From positions 98,370 through 162,369 of the forward strand of contig NZ_WFLJ01000020.1 in NCBI RefSeq assembly GCF_009208735.1: a stretch of DNA of 64,000 bases, given 5' to 3'. Position 1 is the first letter of the stretch. The number at the start of each line of letters is the position of its first letter. The notes beneath the pieces are model-generated. The model was given only the letters and a program-made list of their open reading frames with translations. It was not told the DNA's origin and did no database searches. Origin of the DNA: Janthinobacterium rivuli. Lineage in GTDB: Bacteria > Pseudomonadota > Gammaproteobacteria > Burkholderiales > Burkholderiaceae_D. Of this stretch, positions 49,387 through 57,503 are shown one piece after another. Made by a program: the position numbers and the translations under genes.

Positions 49387-49860
49387 ATGCCACACGCGCA
49401 ACACCAGGATGACGATGGCCAGCCAGGCGATGAGGGCGATCTGTCCGACCTGCTCAGCGAATTGCGCATCCTCTTGCCGGGCGCGCAGATGCTAACGGCC
49501 TTCCTCATCATCCTGCCCTTCAACGGCGGCTTCGCGAAGATCGTGCAAACGGAAAAGATCGTCTTCCTGCTGACGTTTTTTCTCTCCATGACCAGCCTGG
49601 TGCTGCTCAGCGCGCCCGCCATCCAGCACCGCGTGATGCGCCCCCTGCAAGACCGCGAACGTTTCAAGCGCGTGGCCGACCGCATCATGATGGCGGGGGC
49701 GCTTTCGCTGGCGCTGGCGTTCATCCTCGGCACCAATCTGGTGATGTCGGAAGTGTTCGGCCACCTCGCCGGCATCATCGCCTGCGTGCTGATGGGGTCA
49801 CTCATCGTTTGCATGTGGTGGTGGCTGCCCTTGCACTTGAAGCACGCGAAGAAAATCTAG
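49387..49860 (+). CDS. DUF6328-like four-span membrane protein
   Basis: 157 residues from ATG 49387 (MPHAQHQDDDGQPGDEGD), with GAGGA upstream. An acidic N-tail, LLSELRILLPGAQMLTAFLI, and four hydrophobic spans (near residues 35-55, 60-80, 100-120, 125-147) match the DUF6328 family, sometimes annotated with sodium:proton antiporters. Function is not known. It ends 11 bp before repeat copy B. Confidence 0.75.
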   Translation: MPHAQHQDDDGQPGDEGDLSDLLSELRILLPGAQMLTAFLIILPFNGGFAKIVQTEKIVFLLTFFLSMTSLVLLSAPAIQHRVMRPLQDRERFKRVADRIMMAGALSLALAFILGTNLVMSEVFGHLAGIIACVLMGSLIVCMWWWLPLHLKHAKKI

Positions 49861-49871
49861 AACACCTAACC

Positions 49872-49968
49872 AAACCTACTGCGCGTCGCGATTTGCGGCC
49901 TCCGATGCTCACTGTGCTCAAGCACAGCTCCGCTTCTCAGCCACAACTCATCCCGCTCGCTACGGTTT
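49872..49968 (+). repeat. ~97-bp structured intergenic repeat, copy B
   Basis: Begins AAACCTACTGCGC, ends GCTCGCTACGGTTT, the same termini as copy A (25232-25329). The internal hairpin CTGTGCT/AGCACAG (49912-49918 and 49921-49927) has the same place and 2-nt loop but a different sequence. It starts 11 bp after the DUF6328 stop and ends 12 bp before the LysR stop, again between convergent genes. Confidence 0.7.
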
Positions 49969-49980
49969 TGTTAAATGTTG

Positions 49981-50883
49981 CTAAGCGGCTGCGCCCGCCT
50001 GCCGCAGCAAGGTTGCGCGGAAGATGCCCACCAGCGGACGCAGGTTCACCTTGTGCCAGGCCAGCCACAAGGGCGTGCGGTAGCTGAACCAGGGCAATTC
50101 CCGCACGACGACGCCGGCCGGCGCGTGCTGGCGCAGGCTGTGCTGGATCATGGCCATGCCCAGCCCGGCCGCCACCAGACCCAGCGCCGTCAGCGGCTCC
50201 GTCGCTTCCATGCGGATGTCGGGCGTAAAACCGGCGCGCGCGCAGGCGGCGATGAAGTTGTCGTGTTTCAGCACGCTTTCCTTGTGCAGCACGGCGATCC
50301 ACTCCTGGCCCGCCAGATCCTCGGGCGTGAGATCGGCCTTGTGCGCCAGCGCGTGCGTCTCCGGCAGCGCCAACAGCATGGGGTCGCTCAGCACTTGCGC
50401 GCAATCGAGGTCCGGGTCGTTCGGCAGCGGCGGCTCGCACAGCAGCGCGATGTCGAGGCTGCGCTGGCGCAAGCCTTCGATCTGCTCGGCCGAATGCAGG
50501 TGGTACAGCGCCACGTGCACCTGCGGCCGCGTGGCCCGCAAGGCGCGCAAGCCATCGGGCAACACGCCCGCGTGCATGGCGTTCTCGATGTAGCCGATGC
50601 ACAAGCCCCCTTCGTCGCCGCGTCCCAGGCGCTTGGCCAAAGCTTCCAGGCGGTTGCCGTGGGTGATGAAGGCGCGTGCTTCGGCCAGGAAGGTATGACC
50701 GTCGCGGGTCAGGCGGATGCGCTGGGCGCTGCGCTCGAACAGGGTCAGGCCCAGCTTGTCTTCGAGCTGGGCGATTTGCCGGCTCAGCGGCGATTGGGAA
50801 ATATGCAGACGCTCGGCGGCACGCCCCACGTGTTCTTCCTCGGCGACGGCGATGAAGTATTGCAATTGGCGTATGTCCAGCAT
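49981..50883 (-). CDS. LysR-family transcriptional regulator
   Basis: 300 residues from ATG 50881-50883 (MLDIRQLQYFIAVAEEEHVG), with AAAGG upstream. Helix-turn-helix VGRAAERLHISQSPLSRQIA. The effector domain spans about 90-295 (GGLCIGYIENAMHAGVLPDG). Divergent from the aldo/keto reductase gene across 102 bp containing an inverted repeat of LysR type, so it probably controls that operon and itself. Confidence 0.92.
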   Translation of the reverse strand: MLDIRQLQYFIAVAEEEHVGRAAERLHISQSPLSRQIAQLEDKLGLTLFERSAQRIRLTRDGHTFLAEARAFITHGNRLEALAKRLGRGDEGGLCIGYIENAMHAGVLPDGLRALRATRPQVHVALYHLHSAEQIEGLRQRSLDIALLCEPPLPNDPDLDCAQVLSDPMLLALPETHALAHKADLTPEDLAGQEWIAVLHKESVLKHDNFIAACARAGFTPDIRMEATEPLTALGLVAAGLGMAMIQHSLRQHAPAGVVVRELPWFSYRTPLWLAWHKVNLRPLVGIFRATLLRQAGAAA

Positions 50884-50922
50884 GTCAGACCTTTCAGGAC
50901 TCAAGTTCGGCAAATTATGTCT

Positions 50923-50943
50923 TGGACAGGCTTAACTTGTCCA
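50923..50943. promoter_or_regulatory. LysR-type operator between the LysR and aldo/keto reductase genes
   Basis: Inverted repeat TGGACA-N9-TGTCCA (50923-50928 and 50938-50943), which contains the T-N11-A core typical of LysR sites. It lies 43 bp upstream of the reductase start. Confidence 0.55.
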
Positions 50944-50985
50944 GCTATTCTGTCTGCACTGACGCACTCATTGAAGGAAAACACC

Positions 50986-52002
50986 ATGACGATCAAACAC
51001 TTACTGACAGGAAAACTAGGTTTCGGCACTGCGCCGCTGGGCAATATGTTCCGTAACATTCCGGAACAGGAAGCGCTGGCGACCGTCGACGCGGCGTGGG
51101 AATCGGGCATCCGCTACTTCGATACGGCCCCTTTCTACGGCGCCGGCCTGGCCGAGTTGCGCCTGGGCGCCGCCCTGAAACAGCGCCGCCGCGACGATTA
51201 CGTACTCAGCACCAAGGTCGGCCGCCTCATCCTCGACGAACTGGAAGACCCCGCCGCCCGCGCACTGGGCGAAAAAGGCGGCTTGTTCGAATTTGGCCGC
51301 AAGAACCGGATCGTCGACGATTACTCGGCGGACGCCACGCTGCGCTCGATCGAAGACAGCCTGAAACGCCTGGATACGGATCGCCTCGACATCGTCTGGG
51401 TGCACGACATCGCGCAAGACTTTCATGGCGACAACTGGCTGGCGCAATTCGAGATTGCCCGCACGGGCGCCTTCCGCGTGCTGACCCGCCTGCGCGAAGA
51501 AGGCGTCATCAAGGCCTGGGGCGTGGGCGTAAACAAGGTGGAACCGCTGGAACTGACCCTGGACCTGGCCGAAGCCCAGCCGGACGCCTTCTTGCTGGCC
51601 GGCCGCTACACCCTGCTCGACCATGAACGGGCGCTGCAGCGCCTGATGCCCGCCGCGGCAAGACAAAACGTCGACATCGTCGTGGGCGGCCCCTACAGCT
51701 CGGGCATCCTGGCCGGCGGCGCGCACTTCGAATACCAGATGGCGTCGCCCGAGATCATTGCCAAAGTGGAACGCATCAAGGCCATCGCCGCGCGCCATGG
51801 CGTCAGCGTCAAGGCCGCAGCGCTGCAATTTTCCTTGGCCAATCCTGCCGTGGCGGCCGTGATCCCCGGCGCCAGCCGTCCGGAGCGCCTGGCCGAAGAC
51901 CTGGCGGCCTTGAACAGCGTCATTCCCGCCGCCTTCTGGCATGACATGCGCACCGAACAGCTGGTGGCGGCCAACGCTCCGCTGCCAGGCGGTTCCAATT
52001 AA
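50986..52002 (+). CDS. Aldo/keto reductase (D-threo-aldose 1-dehydrogenase/pyridoxal dehydrogenase-like)
   Basis: 338 residues from ATG 50986 (MTIKHLLTGKLGFGTAPLGN), with GAAGGAAAACACC upstream. AKR fold with FDTAPFYGAGLAELRLG containing catalytic Asp and Tyr, the Lys strand YVLSTKVGRLI, and DIVWVHDI. The C-terminal NADP segment is VIPGASRPERLAEDL. Resembles the galactose/fucose or pyridoxal dehydrogenase subgroup; the substrate is not certain. First gene of a pair with the SRPBCC gene (18-bp gap). Confidence 0.87.
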   Translation: MTIKHLLTGKLGFGTAPLGNMFRNIPEQEALATVDAAWESGIRYFDTAPFYGAGLAELRLGAALKQRRRDDYVLSTKVGRLILDELEDPAARALGEKGGLFEFGRKNRIVDDYSADATLRSIEDSLKRLDTDRLDIVWVHDIAQDFHGDNWLAQFEIARTGAFRVLTRLREEGVIKAWGVGVNKVEPLELTLDLAEAQPDAFLLAGRYTLLDHERALQRLMPAAARQNVDIVVGGPYSSGILAGGAHFEYQMASPEIIAKVERIKAIAARHGVSVKAAALQFSLANPAVAAVIPGASRPERLAEDLAALNSVIPAAFWHDMRTEQLVAANAPLPGGSN

Positions 52003-52020
52003 TATAGAAGGGATATCACC

Positions 52021-52437
52021 ATGGCACACACCACCACCTCGATCGACATCGCCGCCACGCCAGCGCAAGTGTGGCAACTGATCGGCGGCTTCAATGCCCT
52101 GCCCGACTGGCTGCCCTACATTCCCAGCAGCAGCTTGAGCGACGGGGGCCGCATCCGCCACCTGGTCAACCCGGCCGGCGACGTCATCGTCGAGCAGCTG
52201 GAAGCGTACGACGACACGGCGCGCAGCTACAGCTATTCGATTTTGCAGGCGCCGTTTCCCGCCACCGATTACCTGTCCACCCTGCAAGTGGAACCACTTG
52301 CAGGCAGCGCCGGCGCGCGGGTCACCTGGTCGGGCCGCTTCACGCCGGTCGGCGCGAGCGAGCAGGAAGTCACGGACTTGTTCCACGGCATCTATGTGGC
52401 GGGCCTGGCGGCGCTGCAGCAAACGCTGGCGAAGTAG
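52021..52437 (+). CDS. SRPBCC-family (START-like) protein
   Basis: 138 residues. MAHTTTSIDIAATPAQVWQL and GGFNALPDWLPYI at the start are the polyketide cyclase/dehydrase-type SRPBCC pattern, ending in a long C-terminal helix (DLFHGIYVAGLAALQQTLAK). It forms a hydrophobic ligand cavity; the ligand is unknown. Probably cotranscribed with the reductase. Confidence 0.85.
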   Translation: MAHTTTSIDIAATPAQVWQLIGGFNALPDWLPYIPSSSLSDGGRIRHLVNPAGDVIVEQLEAYDDTARSYSYSILQAPFPATDYLSTLQVEPLAGSAGARVTWSGRFTPVGASEQEVTDLFHGIYVAGLAALQQTLAK

Positions 52438-52454
52438 CACGCAAAGAAGACCAT

Positions 52455-52496
52455 TTCCGCCACAGGCAGTTTTTCTTCGCCTGCTCTGTGGCGGAA
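52455..52496. repeat. Strong hairpin between the SRPBCC and MFS genes
   Basis: 11-bp perfect outer stem TTCCGCCACAG/CTGTGGCGGAA with an inner GCAG/CTGC stem around a T-rich loop. No T tract follows on either side, so it is not a standard terminator; it may be an RNA-stabilising or processing structure. The 52438-52731 gap holds this and no supported gene. Confidence 0.55.
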
Positions 52497-52731
52497 TCGT
52501 GCGCATTCCGTGTTATCGTTAACAACAACGGCAATCAATCTTGTGTGCAGTGCAGCAGATTTTAGCCAGTGCCCTGCAGAGCTTGGCCGAATCTTTTACA
52601 ATGTTGTCCTTGGGCAGTTCCTATCGCCCGAAAATACCGGCCATCCGTCGACTCTGGTGGCGCATCGCCACCTCCGGCAGGGCCATTGCGCGCCCCGCCG
52701 CCCTGTCATTCTTTACCCAACTAACAAGAAC

Positions 52732-53949
52732 ATGCACGCCTCCGTAGATCCCCTGATTCCGCGCGTCACCGCGCCTTTTGGCGCTGGTTATGCCGACCTG
52801 GCCCTGGCCATCGGCGGCCTCGCCATCGGCACGGGCGAATTCGCCTCCATGAGCATCCTGCCCGTGGTGGCCGACGACCTGGGCACGACCTTGCCGCAGA
52901 TGAGCCACATGATCAGCGCCTACGCGCTGGGCGTGGTCATCGGCGCTCCCCTGATCACGATCTTCCTGGCGCGCATGCCGCGCCGTCTGATGCTGATTTG
53001 CCTGATGCTGATGTTCGCTGGCGGCAACTTGCTCAGCGCCATCGCGCCCAACTACGGTTTGCTGGTGGTGGCCCGCTTCGTGGCCGGCATCCCGCACGGC
53101 GCCTACTTTGGCGTGGCAGCGCTGGTGGCGGCCGCATTGGCCGAACCGGACCGGCGCGGCCAGGCCGTGGCCAGGGTCCTGATGGGCTTGACCGTGGCGA
53201 ATATCTTCGGCGTGCCGCTGGCCACGTATATCGGCCAGACCCTGGGCTGGCGCTCAGCCTTTTTGCTGGTCGCCGCGCTGGGCTTATTGACCATGCTGAT
53301 GGTGCGCATCTTCGTGCCCATGGTAGCTGCCGGCGATTCGAGCCCGCGCCGCGAACTGGGCGTCTTCCGCCGCCTGCAAGTGTGGCTGACCCTGCTGATG
53401 GTGGCGATCGGCTTCGGCGGCATGTTCGCCGTCTACACCTTCATCACGCCAACCTTGCTGGAAATCACGAAAGTGTCGCCGCTGGTCATCTCGATCTTGC
53501 TGGCCATTATCGGTGTCGGCATGACGGTGGGTAACTTGATCGGCGGCTGGCTGGCCGACCGCTCGCGCCTGTGGACCATCTTTGGCGTGCTGCTGTGGAA
53601 CGTGGCCGCCCTGGCCGCCTTTACCTATACCAGCAGCAATGTCTGGCTGACGGCGATCAACCTGTTCGCCATCGGCGCCGGCATCGCCGTCGCCCCAGCC
53701 GTGCAGACGCGCCTGATGGACGTGGCCGGCGACGCGCAAACCGTGGCCGCCGCCCTCAACCACTCCGCCTTCAACATCGCCAACGCCCTGGGCGCCTGGG
53801 CCGGCGGCATCGCCATCGCCATGGGCATGGGTTTGCGCTCGACAGGCTGGGTCGGCGCCATGCTGGCCTGCGGCGGCATCGTCGTGCTCGGTATTTCCGT
53901 GCTGGTGGAAAACCGCAGCCGGAGTGTGGGCGGCGCGCAGCCGGCTTGA
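52732..53949 (+). CDS. MFS transporter, DHA1 (arabinose-efflux-like) family
   Basis: 405 residues from ATG 52732 (MHASVDPLIPRVTAPFGAGY). Twelve predicted spans, with the loop 2-3 motif IFLARMPRRLML and ARFVAGIPHGAYFGVAAL in TM4, typical of the AraJ-like subgroup. Probable proton-linked efflux of sugars or drugs. An open frame continues upstream of the chosen ATG but is not membrane-like. Part of the LysR/AKR neighbourhood, though about 300 bp separate it. Confidence 0.9.
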   Translation: MHASVDPLIPRVTAPFGAGYADLALAIGGLAIGTGEFASMSILPVVADDLGTTLPQMSHMISAYALGVVIGAPLITIFLARMPRRLMLICLMLMFAGGNLLSAIAPNYGLLVVARFVAGIPHGAYFGVAALVAAALAEPDRRGQAVARVLMGLTVANIFGVPLATYIGQTLGWRSAFLLVAALGLLTMLMVRIFVPMVAAGDSSPRRELGVFRRLQVWLTLLMVAIGFGGMFAVYTFITPTLLEITKVSPLVISILLAIIGVGMTVGNLIGGWLADRSRLWTIFGVLLWNVAALAAFTYTSSNVWLTAINLFAIGAGIAVAPAVQTRLMDVAGDAQTVAAALNHSAFNIANALGAWAGGIAIAMGMGLRSTGWVGAMLACGGIVVLGISVLVENRSRSVGGAQPA

Positions 53950-53998
53950 TGCTGACGAGAGCGGCAGCCTGCACAGGCGGCCGCTCTGTTGCCAGCGC

Positions 53999-54388
53999 TT
54001 GATCTTCGATGGCAATCGCCACCGCCGCCTCGCAATGCATGGCCGTGGTGTTAAATAGCGGCACCTGCTGGATCAGCAGCGGTATCTCCGTACATCCCAA
54101 TATCACGCCCGGCACGCCTTGCCGCCGCAGTTTTTCTATGATGGAGAGGAATATCTTCCGGCTGGCATCCGTAAAGACATTCTGCACCAGTTCCGTATAG
54201 ATGATGTCGTGCAGGATGTCCCGGTCGGCCGCATCGGGCGTCACCGTGGTGATGCCGCGCTGCTCCAGCGCGTCGTGATAAAAGCGACCCGCCATCGTCC
54301 GCTTGAGGCCAGCAAACCGACCTTAGGCACGTCCGACTGCCGCACCCGTTTCGCCGTTTCCTCGACTCCGCTGTTTTTTTGTGTTGCA
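53999..54388 (-). pseudogene. Aspartate/glutamate racemase-family remnant
   Basis: Minus-strand remains of a racemase. The piece ETAKRVRQSDVPKVGLLA lies in one frame (54300-54388). The rest, from TMAGRFYHDALEQRG through GVILGCTEIPLLI (second catalytic Cys) to AVAIAIEDQALA, lies in another frame below 54300. A frameshift therefore splits it. The whole N-terminal domain with the first catalytic Cys is missing, and the frame runs without its own stop into the antisense of the MFS gene. Decayed, not functional. Confidence 0.8.
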
Positions 54389-54458
54389 CCTCAATTTCCA
54401 GGCAAAAAAAATGCGTAAATTAGACGCTGAGGCAACTCAAGCAGAGGCGTGGCCAGGC

Positions 54459-55352
54459 TTATGAAACATCAGTGCTCTCGCCGTTGAGTGCACGCCAGGC
54501 ATAACGCACGGCAGAGGCATCGTCGGACTTCTTGACGGACTGTGCCCCGGATGCCAGATTATCCTGTTCGAACTGGCGCAATTGCTGCAGCAGCGTATCG
54601 AGCTCCGTTTCACCGCAGCGCCGCACCAGCCCTTCCATCGAATACAGGCCATAGGTATCGACCAATCGGTAAAAACCATCCGTCATGGCCAGCAGTTGCG
54701 ATTGCCTGTCCATGTCAAACGCATATTGCCTGGCCTTCAATTCCCCTTGTGGATACATACACAGTATCGTCGGCGCATCGTGCATGTTCTGAAATGCGCG
54801 GCGCTCCCGCAGCATCGGCAGCAAGGCCGCGAATACCTGCGTCTTGTCCTCGATTCCTTGCGCCTTTAATCGCGCAATGGCCGCCTTCAGTATGTCCTCC
54901 TGCGCATTCTCATAGGGATCGATATCGCGCACGTCCCCGGCTGCATTCGAGACAAACACCTTGCAATCGCCCAGCGCGTAGATCTGCACGGCGGCGCCAG
55001 CACCGCCCTCGATAATGCGTGCCCACGTCACGGCGGCAATGGGATAGGCATACGCAGGAATGTGCGTCAGATCAAGACTCGCCTCCACGTCGCGCTGGAA
55101 ACGCGCCAATGCCAGCTTGATGCTGTCGTGTTGACTCAAGCCGTGCGTGACCACCTCCTTCAACACGGCGGAAAAAGTCGACACGAACCAGGCGGCGTCG
55201 CCCGCGACCGTATCGAAGTAATTCTTCTCGGAGACCGAGCTTGCACCATCAAAAATCAGGATATCCACGATTCCTGCATTGTGCAGATAAACCGTTACCA
55301 GATCTTCATTATTCTTTGCGCCGGCGGCATCGGAGACGTGGACAATTTTCAT
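54459..55352 (-). CDS. PP2C-like protein phosphatase
   Basis: 297 residues. PPM/PP2C metal ligands are suggested by AGAKNNEDLVTVYL, ILIFDGASSVSEKN, LLAMTDGFYRLVD and KKSDDASAVRYAWR, corresponding to family motifs around the binuclear Mn/Mg site. No fused sensor domain. It is the last gene of a four-gene leftward operon after the RsbQ-like hydrolase, the PAS kinase and an unknown protein. It may therefore counteract a Ser/Thr phosphorylation step in the same pathway. The start has a weak ribosome site. Confidence 0.75.
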   Translation of the reverse strand: MKIVHVSDAAGAKNNEDLVTVYLHNAGIVDILIFDGASSVSEKNYFDTVAGDAAWFVSTFSAVLKEVVTHGLSQHDSIKLALARFQRDVEASLDLTHIPAYAYPIAAVTWARIIEGGAGAAVQIYALGDCKVFVSNAAGDVRDIDPYENAQEDILKAAIARLKAQGIEDKTQVFAALLPMLRERRAFQNMHDAPTILCMYPQGELKARQYAFDMDRQSQLLAMTDGFYRLVDTYGLYSMEGLVRRCGETELDTLLQQLRQFEQDNLASGAQSVKKSDDASAVRYAWRALNGESTDVS

Positions 55353-55408
55353 CAGTTGTAGGGGATTCTTCTCGTAAGGATTGTTGGCAAGGCCGGTAAG
55401 GCCATCCG

Positions 55409-55948
55409 CTAGCCCCGCATGACATCATGCCGGTTCGACGTCTCGCGGCCGTATTCGCGCTCGAACGCAGCCAGGCTCTCCGCCTGCGCCCACAGGGTGG
55501 CAATATATCGAAATTCATCCTCGAACGGCAGCTCGAAATCGGCCACGTCCATCGCATACTCGCAGTTGCGGCTCAGCATGACGAGCCAGTCGGGATAGCC
55601 AAGCGCCGGATACAGACGGGTAAAGATGGCATCGAGCGATGACACGCTTTCCCGGCCTGCCAGGTAAGCGGCGCGCAGTTCGACGATACATTTGCCTGCC
55701 AGAAACTGGTCAGCCGGCCGCTCTACGCCACGGTGGCGCTCGATGATCACCTCGGCCAGCGGCAGCGCCTCGTCGCGGCCACGGGCGCTGGCCAGCAGCA
55801 CGATCTCCAGGTCGTCACCTTCCTGATCGAGTCGCAAGCGTTCCACGGCCCAGTCCACGCAGCGGTCGGCATGGCCAAATCCCATGCGCAGCTGGAAAAC
55901 GGCGATTTCAAGTTCTGTCAGTTGTTCCATTACCTTCAATTCACGCAT
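55409..55948 (-). CDS. Unknown protein in the RsbQ-like/PAS-kinase operon
   Basis: 179 residues from ATG 55946-55948, one base past the kinase stop (TAGTATG); an internal ATG at 55928-55930 with GAAGG very close is the alternative. Mainly helical and acidic, with AERLRLDQEGDDLEIVLLAS-like content and FELPFEDEFRYIATLWAQAE near the end. No recognised family or membrane span. Its position between the kinase and the phosphatase suggests a role in the same signalling chain. Confidence 0.7.
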   Translation of the reverse strand: MRELKVMEQLTELEIAVFQLRMGFGHADRCVDWAVERLRLDQEGDDLEIVLLASARGRDEALPLAEVIIERHRGVERPADQFLAGKCIVELRAAYLAGRESVSSLDAIFTRLYPALGYPDWLVMLSRNCEYAMDVADFELPFEDEFRYIATLWAQAESLAAFEREYGRETSNRHDVMRG

Positions 55949-55949
55949 A

Positions 55950-57503
55950 CTATTCTGCACCCGCCTGCAGCATCTTTTGCAGCACCGCATCGAGCTCATA
56001 AAAATCCACGGGCTTGGTCAGGTGCAGATCAAAGCCAGCATCGGACGCCATCTGGCGGTCCTTGTCCTGGCCCCAGCCCGTAACGGCCACGAGGATGGCG
56101 TCCTTGCCGCAGGGTTCGCTGCGCAACAGCCGCGCCACCTCGTAGCCGTTCATGTGCGGCAAGCCGATGTCGAGCAAGATCACTTGCGGCATGAAACTGC
56201 GCGCCGCCGCCATGCCGGCCGGGCCGTCGTAGGCCGTGCGCACGTCATAGCCAAGGATATCGAGCGCCAGCGCCAGGCTTTCTGCCGCGTCGGCGCTGTC
56301 ATCGATCACCAGCACCTTGCCCTCGCGCGTGCCGGCCAGCAGGCGGCGGTTGACCGGCGTTGGGGCCTGCAGCGGCACGGCGGGCAGCGGCAGGCGCAGC
56401 GCGAAGGTGCTGCCCTGTCCCACGCCGTCGCTGCGCGCGCTGACGCTGCCGCCATGCAATTCGGCCAGGCCGCGCACCAGCGACAGGCCGATGCCCAGGC
56501 CGCCCTGGGCGCGCGACAGGGCCGGTTCCAGCTGCGAAAACAGGTCGAACACCGTGTCCAGGTGCTCGGGCGCGATGCCGATGCCCGAATCGCGCACGCT
56601 GATGTGCACCTCGTTGTCCAGGCACGCCACCTCCAGCCCGATGACGCCGTTGGCAGGCGTGTACTTGACGGCGTTGGTCAGCAGGTTGGCGATCATCTGT
56701 CCCAGGCGCGTGGCGTCGGCATCGAGCCAGATGGGCTGCGGCCATTGCTCCACAAGCACCTTGTGGCCCGCTTGCGCGGCCAGCTCCGCCACGCTGTGCA
56801 GGGCCGCTTCCACCACGGGCCCCAGCTCCACGCTGGCGCGGCGCAATTCCAGTCGGCCCCGCGTGATGCGCGACACTTCCGTCAAGTCGTCGACCAGATG
56901 CGTCATGTGGCCCACTTGCCGGCCCAGCACGTCGCGCGCCCAGCGCAGCTGCGGGTCGTCCAGCTGCGCCAGGCGCAACACCTCCAGCACGTTGCGCATG
57001 GGCGCCAGCGGGTTGCGCAGCTCGTGCGCCAGGGTGGCCAGGAACTCGTCCTTGCGCCGGTCGGCGGCCGCCAGCTGTTCGTTGAGCGCGCCAGCCTCCT
57101 TGCGCGCCAGTTGCAGCTGCTGCTCGTACTGGCGCCGGTCGGCGGCGACAAAGGCGGCGATCTCGTCGTAGCGCGCGCCGTCATGCACGCGACGCACGGC
57201 GTTGAACAGCATGGGGATGGATGCCCCCTGGCGCTGGCGCATGTCGAGCAGGATTTCCGACACGCTGCCCTGCACCTGCATCAGCGGCAGCCAGTGCGTC
57301 TGGTGGAATACGCGCCCGCCGATGGTCAGCAAGTCCTGCAATTTCTTATTGCCGATCAACTCCGCGGCGCCATAGCCGAGCCAGCCGCAAAAGGTGGCGT
57401 TCGCCTGCACGATGGTGCCGTCGGCAGTACACAGCAGCAAACCGCAAGCGGCATGCTGGAACAAGGTACTGGTATCGGGCAAGGAAGGCATCGTGTCGCG
57501 CAT
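55950..57503 (-). CDS. PAS-domain hybrid histidine kinase with C-terminal receiver
   Basis: 517 residues from ATG 57501-57503, which overlaps the hydrolase stop (TAATG). An N-terminal PAS domain (about 12-122) has [20 protein letters not shown] and [19 protein letters not shown], then [10 protein letters not shown]. That pattern is typical of PAS domains that work with RsbQ-like hydrolases. A short coiled coil, HisKA with phospho-acceptor His160 in [15 protein letters not shown], HATPase with [10 protein letters not shown] and [18 protein letters not shown], and a receiver domain with Asp445 in [13 protein letters not shown] follow. No transmembrane spans. No output-domain response regulator is adjacent. 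Confidence 0.92.
   Translation of the reverse strand: MRDTMPSLPDTSTLFQHAACGLLLCTADGTIVQANATFCGWLGYGAAELIGNKKLQDLLTIGGRVFHQTHWLPLMQVQGSVSEILLDMRQRQGASIPMLFNAVRRVHDGARYDEIAAFVAADRRQYEQQLQLARKEAGALNEQLAAADRRKDEFLATLAHELRNPLAPMRNVLEVLRLAQLDDPQLRWARDVLGRQVGHMTHLVDDLTEVSRITRGRLELRRASVELGPVVEAALHSVAELAAQAGHKVLVEQWPQPIWLDADATRLGQMIANLLTNAVKYTPANGVIGLEVACLDNEVHISVRDSGIGIAPEHLDTVFDLFSQLEPALSRAQGGLGIGLSLVRGLAELHGGSVSARSDGVGQGSTFALRLPLPAVPLQAPTPVNRRLLAGTREGKVLVIDDSADAAESLALALDILGYDVRTAYDGPAGMAAARSFMPQVILLDIGLPHMNGYEVARLLRSEPCGKDAILVAVTGWGQDKDRQMASDAGFDLHLTKPVDFYELDAVLQKMLQAGAE

Noticed and set aside
52541..52747. 68-codon frame between SRPBCC and MFS genes
   Set aside because: No ribosome site, overlaps the start of the MFS gene, composition not protein-like.
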